Source: Lachnospiraceae bacterium
GTDB taxonomy: Bacteria > Bacillota > Clostridia > Lachnospirales > Lachnospiraceae
Direction of reading: 5' to 3'
Assembly: GCA_017444015.1 (NCBI GenBank)
Contig: JAFSXN010000065.1
Coordinates: forward strand, 20,382 to 84,381
DNA length: 64,000 nucleotides
This document shows, piece after piece, positions 51,217 to 59,594 of this stretch. How positions within the stretch are numbered: position 1 is the first letter of the stretch; each line of letters begins with the position of its first letter. A model generated the notes under the pieces. That model was not told where the DNA came from. It ran no database searches and saw only the letters and a list, made by a program, of their open reading frames with translations. The position numbers and the translations under genes were made by a program.

Positions 51217-52296
51217 CTATAAGAGATACGCGTTCTTCTCATCAAAGGCTACAAACGCCTGATCGCCAACCTCATAGATCTTCTTATTCTTCGGGTTGAA
51301 ATCCGTGATCGTAACCGTATCGTCTCCTACCTTGACATGATAGTTCTGATAGCTCCCCATAAAGCAGGAAAGAGTTACGGTACAGGGAAGCTGTCCGGCA
51401 TCTTTCAGCTCAGCGCCCTCGGGCCTCAAAAGCAGCTTACAGGAATCTCCCTCCCCAAGCTCCTTCAAATCCGCAGCCTCGACTTTGCTCCCATTGATAT
51501 CGACCATTCCTCCGCCGTTTCCGTCCGTAGAGACCACCTTCCCGGGCAGGAAATTCGCTTCGCCGATAAAGTCCGCCACGAACTCGTTGACCGGCCGATA
51601 GTAGATCTCCTGGGGCGAGCCCATCTGCTCAACGATTCCTTTATTCATTACGATGATATTGTCCGAGATCGCCATCGCCTCGCTCTGATCGTGCGTGACA
51701 TAGACCGCCGTGATCCCGGCCTCCTGCTGGATCCTTCGGATCTCAGTCCGCATCGAGACACGCAGCTTTGCGTCCAGATTCGAAAGCGGCTCATCAAACA
51801 AGAGCACTCCGGGCTCTAAAACCAGGGCTCTTGCAAGCGCCACTCTCTGCTGCTGGCCTCCGGAAAGCTGATTGGTCATTCTGGCTTCTCTTCCCTCAAG
51901 GCCCACAAGCGCCAGGATATCCGTAACCTTCCTTTTGATCTCCTCCGCGGGGAGCTTTCGGATCTTCAGACCATAGGCTACGTTATCGAAGACGTTGTAA
52001 TGCGGCAGCAGCGCGTAGCTCTGGAAAACCATCGCCGTATCCCGCTTGTTCGGTGTCAGGGCGTTGATCGCTTCGCCCCCCAGGTAGATCTCTCCCTCGT
52101 CCGGACTCTCAAAGCCCGCGATCATACGTAAGGTAGTCGTCTTCCCGCAGCCTGAGGGTCCAAGCAGGGTCACAAAGCTGCCCGGCTCGATATTAAGGTT
52201 CGCGTCCTTTACCGCGTAAAAATCCTTTTTCGTTTTCGGATCCTGATAAATCTTTGAAATATGCTCAAGGCGTATGCCTTTTTTTTCCTTTTCCAT
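51217..52296 (-). CDS. Fe3+-type ABC transporter ATP-binding protein
   Basis: 359 residues. Walker A GPSGCGKTT near 46, signature LSGGQQQRVALARAL, Walker B VLLFDEP and a C-terminal TOBE domain (about 275-355). Last gene of the set binding protein - permease - ATPase. The family covers iron, putrescine and phosphonate uptake; the one-piece permease and binding protein point to iron(III) (FbpC/AfuC type), by inference. Confidence 0.9.
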   Translation of the reverse strand: MEKEKKGIRLEHISKIYQDPKTKKDFYAVKDANLNIEPGSFVTLLGPSGCGKTTTLRMIAGFESPDEGEIYLGGEAINALTPNKRDTAMVFQSYALLPHYNVFDNVAYGLKIRKLPAEEIKRKVTDILALVGLEGREARMTNQLSGGQQQRVALARALVLEPGVLLFDEPLSNLDAKLRVSMRTEIRRIQQEAGITAVYVTHDQSEAMAISDNIIVMNKGIVEQMGSPQEIYYRPVNEFVADFIGEANFLPGKVVSTDGNGGGMVDINGSKVEAADLKELGEGDSCKLLLRPEGAELKDAGQLPCTVTLSCFMGSYQNYHVKVGDDTVTITDFNPKNKKIYEVGDQAFVAFDEKNAYLL

Positions 52297-52374
52297 GTCT
52301 GGCTCCTTTTTCTGTTATCATCTGTCCAACTGAATCAGGCACCGGACCCTCCCGGCAGTCCTGACAGGCCCCTG

Positions 52375-54084
52375 CTACGTCTCCTCCCGATACCTGCTGG
52401 TCCCGAAGAAGCGGATCACAAGATTCATCAGCAGCACCGCCGTATAGGTAATCGCGATCAGGATCGTCGCAAACGCGCAGGCTATGCCATAAGCGCCCTT
52501 TTCCGCGAATTCATTGATCTGTACGGTGATCAGGAGGTACTGCGGCGTAACGAGCAGGATGATCGCGCTGATCGCCGTGATGCTCCGCACGAAAGCCGTG
52601 ACCAAACCGCTTAAAAAGCTGTCCTTGATCAGCGGAAGGGTAACGGTCATAAAGATCCGGAAGCTGTCCGCACCCATATCATAGGCCGATTCCTCGATGC
52701 TCTTATCGATCTGGCGAAGCGCCGAGATACCGCTTCTGGTACCGGTCGGCAGACTTCGTACGATGAAGACGATGACAAGCAGTGCTCCCGTTCCGTACAG
52801 CCCCTGTAAGAAGCCCGTCCGAAAGACACCGCCGGAAAAGCCCCGGATATAGCCGATACCAAGGACCGTTCCCGGAACCGCCATAGCGAGCATGGAAACC
52901 GCCTCGATAAAGCCCTTGGTCTTAAAGCTCCGTTTAACGACCAGGTACGAAATAATCATCGAAAGCAGCGCCGTGATCGGGGAAGCGATCAGAGACAGCA
53001 TAAAGGAATCCTTAAAGGCCTTGAAGCCCTTATATTTCTTAAATACCTGCGAGAACCACTTCGTCGTCAGATGGAAGTCGTAGCCCCAGGTCTTAAACAG
53101 CGCTCCGAAGGGAACACAGATATACATTCCGATCACAAAAACAGCCAGAAGGCAGCACAGGATGGAAAGCGGCACGGTAACGCTCTTCTCTTCGATCAGC
53201 ATCCGCTCTCTCGAGGCCTTGCCGGAAAGAGTCGCCGTACTCTTAGCCTCCAGATAGTATTTCTGTACGATAAACATAAGAAGCGTGATCAGAAGAAGAA
53301 CGACCGCCATAGCCGATGCACCTTCCTTATCATAGGCTCCGGTGATCTGTAAATAAATCGTCGTCGCAAGCGTATCGTAGGAGCCTCCGATGATCATCGG
53401 ATTGGCGAAATCCGCGATGGATTCGATAAAGGTAACAAGAAAGGCGTTTCCAAGACCCGGCAGGATCAGAGGCAGCGTAACCGTCGTAAATACCCGCCAC
53501 CTTGCGGCCCCCATATCTCTCGCCGCTTCCTCCAAGGACGGATCGATATTTTTTAACAGGCCCTTTAACATCATATAACAGACCGGGAAAAACGTCAGGG
53601 TCTGTACGATCACGATCCCCCAGAAGCCGTAGACGCTGTTGTCGTAGATATGCAGAAGATATCTTGTAATGATCCCGCTTTTTCCGAACAGCATGATCAT
53701 CGACAGCGACAGTACAAAGGGCGGAGAAACCACCGGCAGGATCGAAACGACCTTAAACAGACCGGTCATCATGCTCGTCTTCAGCCGAACATAGACCTCT
53801 ACATAGGCAAAGAGCAGACCGATCAGAGACGACAGGATCCCGACGAGCAGGCCGACCTTCAGGGTATTGCCGATAGCCCTTCGAAAGTTTGACATCGCCA
53901 TGATCCTCTGGAAGATCGAAAGCGTTATGCCATCGTCGGTAATAAAGCTGTCTACCAGCAGGATCGCTAAGGGATAGAGTATAAATAACGTCAGAAAAGC
54001 GATCAGGACGACGATCGTTGTGACCATGACCGGATCAGCGAAAAACTTCTTCCGGTCCAGAGACCGGCTTTGCGTTTTTGACAT
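52375..54084 (-). CDS. Fe3+-type ABC transporter permease (fused double domain)
   Basis: 569 residues with about twelve transmembrane helices in two permease halves, each with an EAA loop (DPSLEEAARDMGA in the first, DKSIEESAYDMGA in the second). Fused permeases of this form are typical of FbpB/AfuB-type iron importers. ATG 54084 is chosen over the GTG at 54093, which lies within the leader. Confidence 0.92.
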   Translation of the reverse strand: MSKTQSRSLDRKKFFADPVMVTTIVVLIAFLTLFILYPLAILLVDSFITDDGITLSIFQRIMAMSNFRRAIGNTLKVGLLVGILSSLIGLLFAYVEVYVRLKTSMMTGLFKVVSILPVVSPPFVLSLSMIMLFGKSGIITRYLLHIYDNSVYGFWGIVIVQTLTFFPVCYMMLKGLLKNIDPSLEEAARDMGAARWRVFTTVTLPLILPGLGNAFLVTFIESIADFANPMIIGGSYDTLATTIYLQITGAYDKEGASAMAVVLLLITLLMFIVQKYYLEAKSTATLSGKASRERMLIEEKSVTVPLSILCCLLAVFVIGMYICVPFGALFKTWGYDFHLTTKWFSQVFKKYKGFKAFKDSFMLSLIASPITALLSMIISYLVVKRSFKTKGFIEAVSMLAMAVPGTVLGIGYIRGFSGGVFRTGFLQGLYGTGALLVIVFIVRSLPTGTRSGISALRQIDKSIEESAYDMGADSFRIFMTVTLPLIKDSFLSGLVTAFVRSITAISAIILLVTPQYLLITVQINEFAEKGAYGIACAFATILIAITYTAVLLMNLVIRFFGTSRYREET

Positions 54085-54109
54085 AAATAACACCCCACTA
54101 TAGTTCTGA

Positions 54110-54145
54110 TATTACAATCGAGGCGGGCGGATCAAACCCACCCGC
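54110..54145 (-). terminator. Attenuator-like hairpin between binding protein and permease genes
   Basis: GC-rich inverted repeat (GGGCGG/CCGCCC with flanking GC pairs) without a T-run in the 95-bp gap. Such structures usually protect the binding-protein mRNA and lower expression of the downstream permease. Confidence 0.55.
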
Positions 54146-54188
54146 CCCATATAGAGCATTTATTCTAAAATTATCAGAGACAGCATTA

Positions 54189-55343
54189 TTACTCTGTCTG
54201 GAATCTGTCATCCGCAGCGCTTCCGAGCGCTTCCATAACCTCTTCCACATAGGTAGTCGTATTGTTCTTCGCGTCCTCGAAGTCATAGTCCATAACGTTC
54301 TCGGGGTCCAGGCCGAACTCGGCAGCGATAGCCGGCTGCTCCGCGTTGTCGAGAACAAGGAACTGATAGGAGCCGTTCTGCGCGGCAAGCTCTACGCACT
54401 CGGGGCTCAGAGCGTACTCGATCCAGAGCTTAGCAGCGTTGGGATGCGCGCAGCCCTTAAAGATCGCGGTAGCGCCAACCTCAAAGCTCGTTCCGCTGGA
54501 GGGGATGATCAGCTCGATATTGCCGTAGCCGTTATCCTCGATCTGCGTGATTCCGTCATGCAGGAAGCCGATACCTACGACACACTCGCCTGTCCCTACG
54601 TTCTTAGAAGGGCCGGAGCCGGACTTCGTATAAACCTCGATATTCTTATCCAGATCAACGAGATATTTAATTCCTTCATCGTGCCCGTACTTCTGGATCA
54701 TCGTATTGACAACCAGCTTTGCGGTACCTGCGGTATTGTAGTTCGAAAGCCAGATCAGACCCTGATACTTCGGATCCAGAAGATCCTCCCAGTCCGCGGG
54801 AGCCTCGATCCCCATACGATCAAGCTCATCCGTATTTACCATAAAGCCCAGGATCCCCTTGTAGATACCATACCAGTTTCCGTCCTTGTCACGGTACATA
54901 TCGCTTAACAGATGGCTGGCATTCTCCGCCTCGTAGGGCTCAAGTAAGCCTTCCGCCGTCGCTACGTTATAGGGATCGGTCGTTCCGCCGAACCAAACGT
55001 CGCCAGAAGGATTCCCGTTCTCTTCTTCGATCTTGCTCTGTACCTCACCGGTAGACAGTCTCTGATACTGAACCTTAATCCCGTAGAGCTCCTCGAAATG
55101 CTCACAGGCAGCCGCGAGATAATCCTCCTCGCAGGAGCCGTAAACGATAAGCTCTCCGTCTTCCTTTGCCGCAGCAACCAGATCCGAATCCGCGGACGCC
55201 TCTCCGCCTTCCTCAGCCTCTGCTGCCTCAGAAGCCCCCGAGCTCGCAGCCGGAGCACTCGCCGTGCCGGCCGGTGCAGCGGCGCAGCCTGCAAGGCTTG
55301 CCGTCATAACGCCGCAGAGCAGTAATGCTATTAACTTTTTCAT
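54189..55343 (-). CDS. Fe3+-type ABC transporter substrate-binding lipoprotein
   Basis: 384 residues. Signal peptide with lipobox MTASLAGCA near 13-22, then an Ala/Glu-rich linker and a type II periplasmic-binding fold (LIVYGSCEEDYLAAACEHFE, GDVWFGGTTDPYN). The pattern is that of FbpA/AfuA-like iron(III)-binding proteins; 2-aminoethylphosphonate-binding relatives are an alternative. It is the first gene of the operon, downstream of a strong promoter. Confidence 0.88.
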   Translation of the reverse strand: MKKLIALLLCGVMTASLAGCAAAPAGTASAPAASSGASEAAEAEEGGEASADSDLVAAAKEDGELIVYGSCEEDYLAAACEHFEELYGIKVQYQRLSTGEVQSKIEEENGNPSGDVWFGGTTDPYNVATAEGLLEPYEAENASHLLSDMYRDKDGNWYGIYKGILGFMVNTDELDRMGIEAPADWEDLLDPKYQGLIWLSNYNTAGTAKLVVNTMIQKYGHDEGIKYLVDLDKNIEVYTKSGSGPSKNVGTGECVVGIGFLHDGITQIEDNGYGNIELIIPSSGTSFEVGATAIFKGCAHPNAAKLWIEYALSPECVELAAQNGSYQFLVLDNAEQPAIAAEFGLDPENVMDYDFEDAKNNTTTYVEEVMEALGSAADDRFQTE

Positions 55344-55430
55344 TTTGCTTCCTCCTGTTGAATTCTTTGTATACAGGCTCCGGATCAGGCTACCTCCGGC
55401 CCTTCCCGTCCTGTACTCTCACTATTCATA

Positions 55431-55459
55431 ATTATAACCAACAAATCACAAATCCGCAA
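55431..55459 (-). promoter_or_regulatory. Promoter of the Fe3+-type ABC operon
   Basis: -35 TTGCGG (55454-55459), 17 bp, -10 TATAAT (55431-55436), leader about 85 nt. I see no clear Fur box. Confidence 0.6.
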
Positions 55460-55482
55460 CCGGAATTATATGCAAAATAAAC

Positions 55483-55521
55483 AAAAAAAGCCTGCGATAT
55501 ATCAATCAATACATCGCAAGC
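55483..55521 (-). terminator. Terminator of the branched-chain amino acid ABC operon
   Basis: 9-bp stem (GCTTGCGAT/ATCGCAGGC) followed by seven T on the minus strand; downstream of livF and repeat H. Confidence 0.85.
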
Positions 55522-55583
55522 TCCTTAGTTTTACATAATAATATTTGGGTGAGGCGTATAAATATGTAATTCGGATGCCTGCC

Positions 55584-55686
55584 TATACTCGCGAACGCAA
55601 TTAATTGCCGTTTTTGATAAAGCAAACGTACTGGAATTGCGTTTGCGAGTCCGGTTGATCGGCAACGAAAATCGTTAATCAGTATA
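55584..55686 (-). repeat. MITE-like repeat, copy H
   Basis: 103 bp, 101 identical to copy F. It sits between the livF stop and the operon terminator, so it is transcribed as part of the 3' untranslated region. Confidence 0.93.
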
Positions 55687-55705
55687 AATTGCGCCTCGGA
55701 TAAAT

Positions 55706-56416
55706 TCACCCATTTTTAGCTTTCCCCAGGTACAGCTCCTTCACCTTCTCATTCGCAAGAAGCTCCTCCCCGCTGCCCTCTAAGGAAATGACGCCCGTCT
55801 CCATAACATACCCGTAATCAGCGACCTTTAACGCCATATTCGCGTTCTGCTCGATCAGAAGTACCGTCGTTCCCTGCTTATTGATCTCGCGGATGATCTC
55901 AAAGATCCCCTGAACGATGATCGGCGCAAGCCCTAAGGAAGGCTCGTCCATCATAATGATCTTCGGCTTGCTCATAAGCGCCCTTCCTACCGCAAGCATC
56001 TGCTGCTCGCCGCCTGAGAGCGTACCCGCCGCCTGCCAGGAACGCTCCTTTAACCTCGGGAACAGCTCATAGACATGCTCGATATCCGCGTCCAGGCTGT
56101 CGTTTCGAAGATAGGCGCCGATCTTCAGATTCTCTAGTACCGTCAGATCCGGAAAGACTCTTCTGCCCTCGGGAACCATCGTGATCCCCTTTGCGACGAT
56201 ATCCGCCGTAGGAAGCCCGATCAGCTCCTCGTCATCCAGTGTAATAGAGCCGCTCCCCGCCTTTACTAATCCCGAGATCGCCCGAAGCGTCGTAGATTTT
56301 CCCGCGCCGTTTGCTCCGACAAGGGTTATGATATTTCCGTAGGGGACATCGATGGAGATCCCCTTGACCGCTTCGATCCCGCCGTAGTTTACCTTCAGGT
56401 CCTTAATTTTCAGCAT
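55706..56416 (-). CDS. livF: Branched-chain amino acid ABC transporter ATPase LivF
   Basis: 236 residues. Walker A GANGAGKST near 37, signature LSGGEQQMLAVGRAL, Walker B IIMMDEPSLGLAP. The GLAPI sequence after Walker B is a LivF hallmark. Start overlaps livG by 14 nt. Confidence 0.95.
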   Translation of the reverse strand: MLKIKDLKVNYGGIEAVKGISIDVPYGNIITLVGANGAGKSTTLRAISGLVKAGSGSITLDDEELIGLPTADIVAKGITMVPEGRRVFPDLTVLENLKIGAYLRNDSLDADIEHVYELFPRLKERSWQAAGTLSGGEQQMLAVGRALMSKPKIIMMDEPSLGLAPIIVQGIFEIIREINKQGTTVLLIEQNANMALKVADYGYVMETGVISLEGSGEELLANEKVKELYLGKAKNG

Positions 56417-57251
56417 CTTCCGTCACCCCCAGATAAGCGTCTATAACTCTCTGATCGGCCTGTACCTGCGCAGGCGTTCCCGTCGCGATCAGTCTGCCGA
56501 AGTCCAGAACATAGATCCGCTCCGAGATCTGCATGACCAGGTCCATATGATGCTCGATCATAAATACGGTCAGCTTGTATTTATCCCGGATCTCACCGAT
56601 GAAATCCGTAAGCTCCTGCGTCTCCTGCGGATTCATTCCCGCGGCAGGCTCGTCGAGGAGCAATAACTCCGGATCCGTCGCAAGTGCTCGCGCGATCTCC
56701 AGTCTCCTTTGGATCCCGTAGGGAAGAGAGCCCGCGATCTCATCCTTCAGATGCAGAAGATTCTGCTCCGAAAGCAGAGCCGTCGCCTCCTCCCGCATTC
56801 GCTTCTCTTCGGCGCTGCTCAGTCGGAAGGTCGAGGAGAACCAGTTGTGCTTTGCCCGCATATGCTTTGCGATCAGAACGTTATCCAAAACCGTCAGATT
56901 CGAAAACAGCCGGATGTTCTGAAAGGTCCGAGCGATACCTAACTTTGTTATTTTATCGGGGGTCGGGCTGATCACGTTGTGGTAATCTCCGAGGTAATCC
57001 CCCGCGTATTCCTTTTTTATCTTCTTCTGCGGATAGTTCTCCACCATGGGCTTTTCGTGGAAACAAACCCGTCCGTTGGTCGGCTCATAAACGCCGGTCA
57101 CACAGTTAAAGGCCGTCGTCTTTCCTGCGCCGTTAGGTCCGATCAGCGCCACGATCTCCCCTTTATTCACCTCAAGAGACAGATCGTTGACCGCGACAAC
57201 GCCGCCGAACTGCATCGTAATATGCTCAAGCCGTAATACGTTCTCGCTCAT
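56403..57251 (-). CDS. livG: Branched-chain amino acid ABC transporter ATPase LivG
   Basis: 282 residues. Walker A GPNGAGKTT near 38, the LivG-type insertion after it, signature LPYGIQRRLEIARAL and Walker B LLLLDEPAAGMNPQE, the AAGMNP sequence being characteristic of LivG. Overlaps livM by 4 nt. Confidence 0.95.
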   Translation of the reverse strand: MSENVLRLEHITMQFGGVVAVNDLSLEVNKGEIVALIGPNGAGKTTAFNCVTGVYEPTNGRVCFHEKPMVENYPQKKIKKEYAGDYLGDYHNVISPTPDKITKLGIARTFQNIRLFSNLTVLDNVLIAKHMRAKHNWFSSTFRLSSAEEKRMREEATALLSEQNLLHLKDEIAGSLPYGIQRRLEIARALATDPELLLLDEPAAGMNPQETQELTDFIGEIRDKYKLTVFMIEHHMDLVMQISERIYVLDFGRLIATGTPAQVQADQRVIDAYLGVTEDAEN

Positions 57252-58492
57252 TTTGCCACCTCCCCGCTCTTTCCGGGCTTCTCCTTAAACAGGTCGGGAA
57301 GCTCCCTGGTTCCCATAATGCCGCGGCTGAAGAACAGCACGACGATCATAATGATGATCGAGAAAATAACCATACGGAAGCCGTTTCGAAGCAACGGCAC
57401 CTTCGTCTGCCCCGTCGCCGCAAAATAGGCAAGCCAGCCAAGAACAACTACGCAGACCGCCGCGCCCGTCCCGTAAAGGGCTTTCGGACGATTCTCCTTC
57501 GGCTTTCTGATACGGATGATCATAAGAACCAGCAGAACAACAAAAATCACCGCCATGATCCCGATAAACTTTCCGCGCTCCGCAGGATTTAAGATTGTTT
57601 CCTGATCCAGGAACCGAAGCCACCATTCGCTGCAGGCGATATAGAGGAAGGAAGCGATCAGGCTCCCGGAAATCGAACCGATTCCTCCGATCACGACGAT
57701 CAGAAGGATCTCATAGGTCATCGCCGACTTAAAGATGGCCGCCTGCGCCGAGGTCTGATACATAGCAAGCAGCGCCCCTCCGATCCCGGCAAAGAAGGAG
57801 CTGATACAGAAAGCTAACATCTTATGCTTCGCCAGATCGATCCCCATAGCTTCCGCCGCGACCTCATCCTCCCGGATCGCCTTAAAAGCTCTGCCATAGG
57901 AGGAGTTGATCAGCAGAAGAATGATCGCTACCGAGATCCCGACCACAGCGAAATACGCGAAGGTGGACTGAAAGACCGGGAACTTTCTGAGAAGATTGGA
58001 GCCGTTTGTGATCGGTCCGAGGGTCTGCCACTGAAAGATCGCCCGGATGATCTCCGCAAAGCCAAGCGTCGCGATCGCCAGATAATCCGATTTGAGCCGC
58101 AATACCGGAAGACCGATCAGCCAGGCAAAAAACGCCGCCACAAGTCCCGCAAGGATCAGAGCGATGGGAACCGGCAGGGCAAACTGGATAAGTCCTCCGT
58201 CAAAATACTGATATACCGAGGCCCTGTCCTCTACGGGGATCGTAAAGATCCCGTAGGTATAAGCTCCGAGAAGCATAAAACCCGCCTGTCCCAGAGAAAA
58301 GAGTCCGGTAAAGCCGTTCAACAGGTTCATACTGACTGCGATCAGCGCGTAGATCGAGCCCTTCTTTAAGACCATGAACAGCATATTCCACGAGGGCGGC
58401 GCCACACGCTCCGCCACCGCTGTAAAGACAAACAGCGCTATTACTATAACAGCTGTTATCATTTTCCCGCGTTTGTTTTCCATATCCTTCAT
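57248..58492 (-). CDS. livM: Branched-chain amino acid ABC transporter permease LivM
   Basis: 414 residues with about ten hydrophobic segments and the LivM core (YFAVVGISVAIILLLINSSYGRAFKAIRED in pieces, EDEVAAEAMGIDLAKHKMLAF). It is longer than usual by a C-terminal part with two more helices (about 330-414). ATG 58492 is preferred because AGGTGG lies just upstream; the GTG at 58501 abuts the livH stop. Confidence 0.93.
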   Translation of the reverse strand: MKDMENKRGKMITAVIVIALFVFTAVAERVAPPSWNMLFMVLKKGSIYALIAVSMNLLNGFTGLFSLGQAGFMLLGAYTYGIFTIPVEDRASVYQYFDGGLIQFALPVPIALILAGLVAAFFAWLIGLPVLRLKSDYLAIATLGFAEIIRAIFQWQTLGPITNGSNLLRKFPVFQSTFAYFAVVGISVAIILLLINSSYGRAFKAIREDEVAAEAMGIDLAKHKMLAFCISSFFAGIGGALLAMYQTSAQAAIFKSAMTYEILLIVVIGGIGSISGSLIASFLYIACSEWWLRFLDQETILNPAERGKFIGIMAVIFVVLLVLMIIRIRKPKENRPKALYGTGAAVCVVVLGWLAYFAATGQTKVPLLRNGFRMVIFSIIIMIVVLFFSRGIMGTRELPDLFKEKPGKSGEVAK

Positions 58493-58501
58493 CCCGTCCA
58501 C

Positions 58502-59416
58502 CTACACTTTCTCCGTTGCTTTTTCGCCAAACAGTCCGGTAGGCTTAACAACAAGAATGATGATCAGAAGGGCAAAGGTAACGGCATCCGAAAACGTCGC
58601 CAGACCGATATTGGATTCGATCCCGACCATATTAAGCATTGCCTCCAGGCCCTTTACAATGTTTTCCGAAATCCCGATGATAAAGGCGCCGATTACCGCG
58701 CCCGGGATCGATCCGATCCCGCCGAATACCGCCGCGACAAAGGCCTTCAGTCCCGGCATCGCGCCCGACGTATAGGTGACCGCTGTATAATTTGTAAAGT
58801 AGAGAACGGAGCCCACCGCCGCGAGAAACGATCCGATGACAAAGGTGACCGAAATGACCGAATTGATCCGGATCCCCATCAACTGCGCCGTATCGTAGTC
58901 CTTTGACACCGCGCGCATCGCCATCCCGATCTTCGTATGGTTGATCAGCATTACCAGCGCGTAGACCAGAGCGATCACCAGAAACGGCGTAACGATCGTA
59001 ACCACTTTCGTTGTAGCGGGACCGATCTCAACCGAATTCGAGATAAACGGGACTGTCGGATACTGCTGGGCAAGTCCGCCTGTGATATAGGCGACCAGAT
59101 TCTGCAGCAGATAGCTGACCCCGATAGCAGAGATCATGATCGACATCCTCGGAGCGGAACGAAGCGGTTTATAGGCGATCCGCTCGATGGCGAATCCAAT
59201 CACGACCGTAAGGATCAGCATAAGCGGCAGGGCGATATACCACGGCAGCGTCGCGCACATATAGACCATCATTACGCCGGCCACCATAAATACGTCCCCG
59301 TGCGCGAAATTAATCAGCCTGAGGATTCCGTAGACCATGGTATATCCGATGGCGATCAGCGCATACTGTCCCCCGACAGAGATCCCGGATAACAGATACG
59401 GTAAAACAACACTCAT
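58502..59416 (-). CDS. livH: Branched-chain amino acid ABC transporter permease LivH
   Basis: 304 residues, about eight helices, with the LivH patterns GGQYALIAIGYTMVYGILRL, NFAHGDVFMVAG, and KAFVAAVFGGIGSIPGAVIGA. Next to livM with 9 nt between stop and start. Confidence 0.95.
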   Translation of the reverse strand: MSVVLPYLLSGISVGGQYALIAIGYTMVYGILRLINFAHGDVFMVAGVMMVYMCATLPWYIALPLMLILTVVIGFAIERIAYKPLRSAPRMSIMISAIGVSYLLQNLVAYITGGLAQQYPTVPFISNSVEIGPATTKVVTIVTPFLVIALVYALVMLINHTKIGMAMRAVSKDYDTAQLMGIRINSVISVTFVIGSFLAAVGSVLYFTNYTAVTYTSGAMPGLKAFVAAVFGGIGSIPGAVIGAFIIGISENIVKGLEAMLNMVGIESNIGLATFSDAVTFALLIIILVVKPTGLFGEKATEKV

Positions 59417-59495
59417 CTAAATTCCTCCTCTAAAATACTTCTTACGCGGCCTGCGCAATCGAGTAGAGGTGATGAAATCCCCCTACTCGCCGCGC

Positions 59496-59579
59496 GGCCC
59501 GCGTCCGGCTTCAGCCGGAAAACTTCCATACGCGGGCCTGCGCATAAGAAAGGGTCCCGAAGAAAACCCTCCAGGACCC
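59496..59579 (-). terminator. Two stable hairpins between livJ and livH
   Basis: A compound hairpin at 59496-59538 has 9-bp outer arms (GGCCCGCGT/ACGCGGGCC) and a 6-bp inner one (CCGGCT/AGCCGG). A second at 59552-59579 pairs GGGTCC/GGACCC and is followed by a poor T-run. They likely give livJ mRNA stability and reduce readthrough into livH. Confidence 0.65.
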
Positions 59580-59594
59580 CTGCATTTTTCTTAC

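Noticed and set aside
55344-55460. Fur box upstream of the iron-type ABC operon
   Set aside because: No segment close to the GATAATGATAATCATTATC pattern is seen, so iron control cannot be claimed from sequence.
55506-55709. 67-codon frame starting GTGA at the livF stop and passing through repeat H
   Set aside because: About half is repeat sequence. Removing the repeat gives a frame of only about 25 codons, so unlike copies B, E and F there is no convincing interrupted gene.
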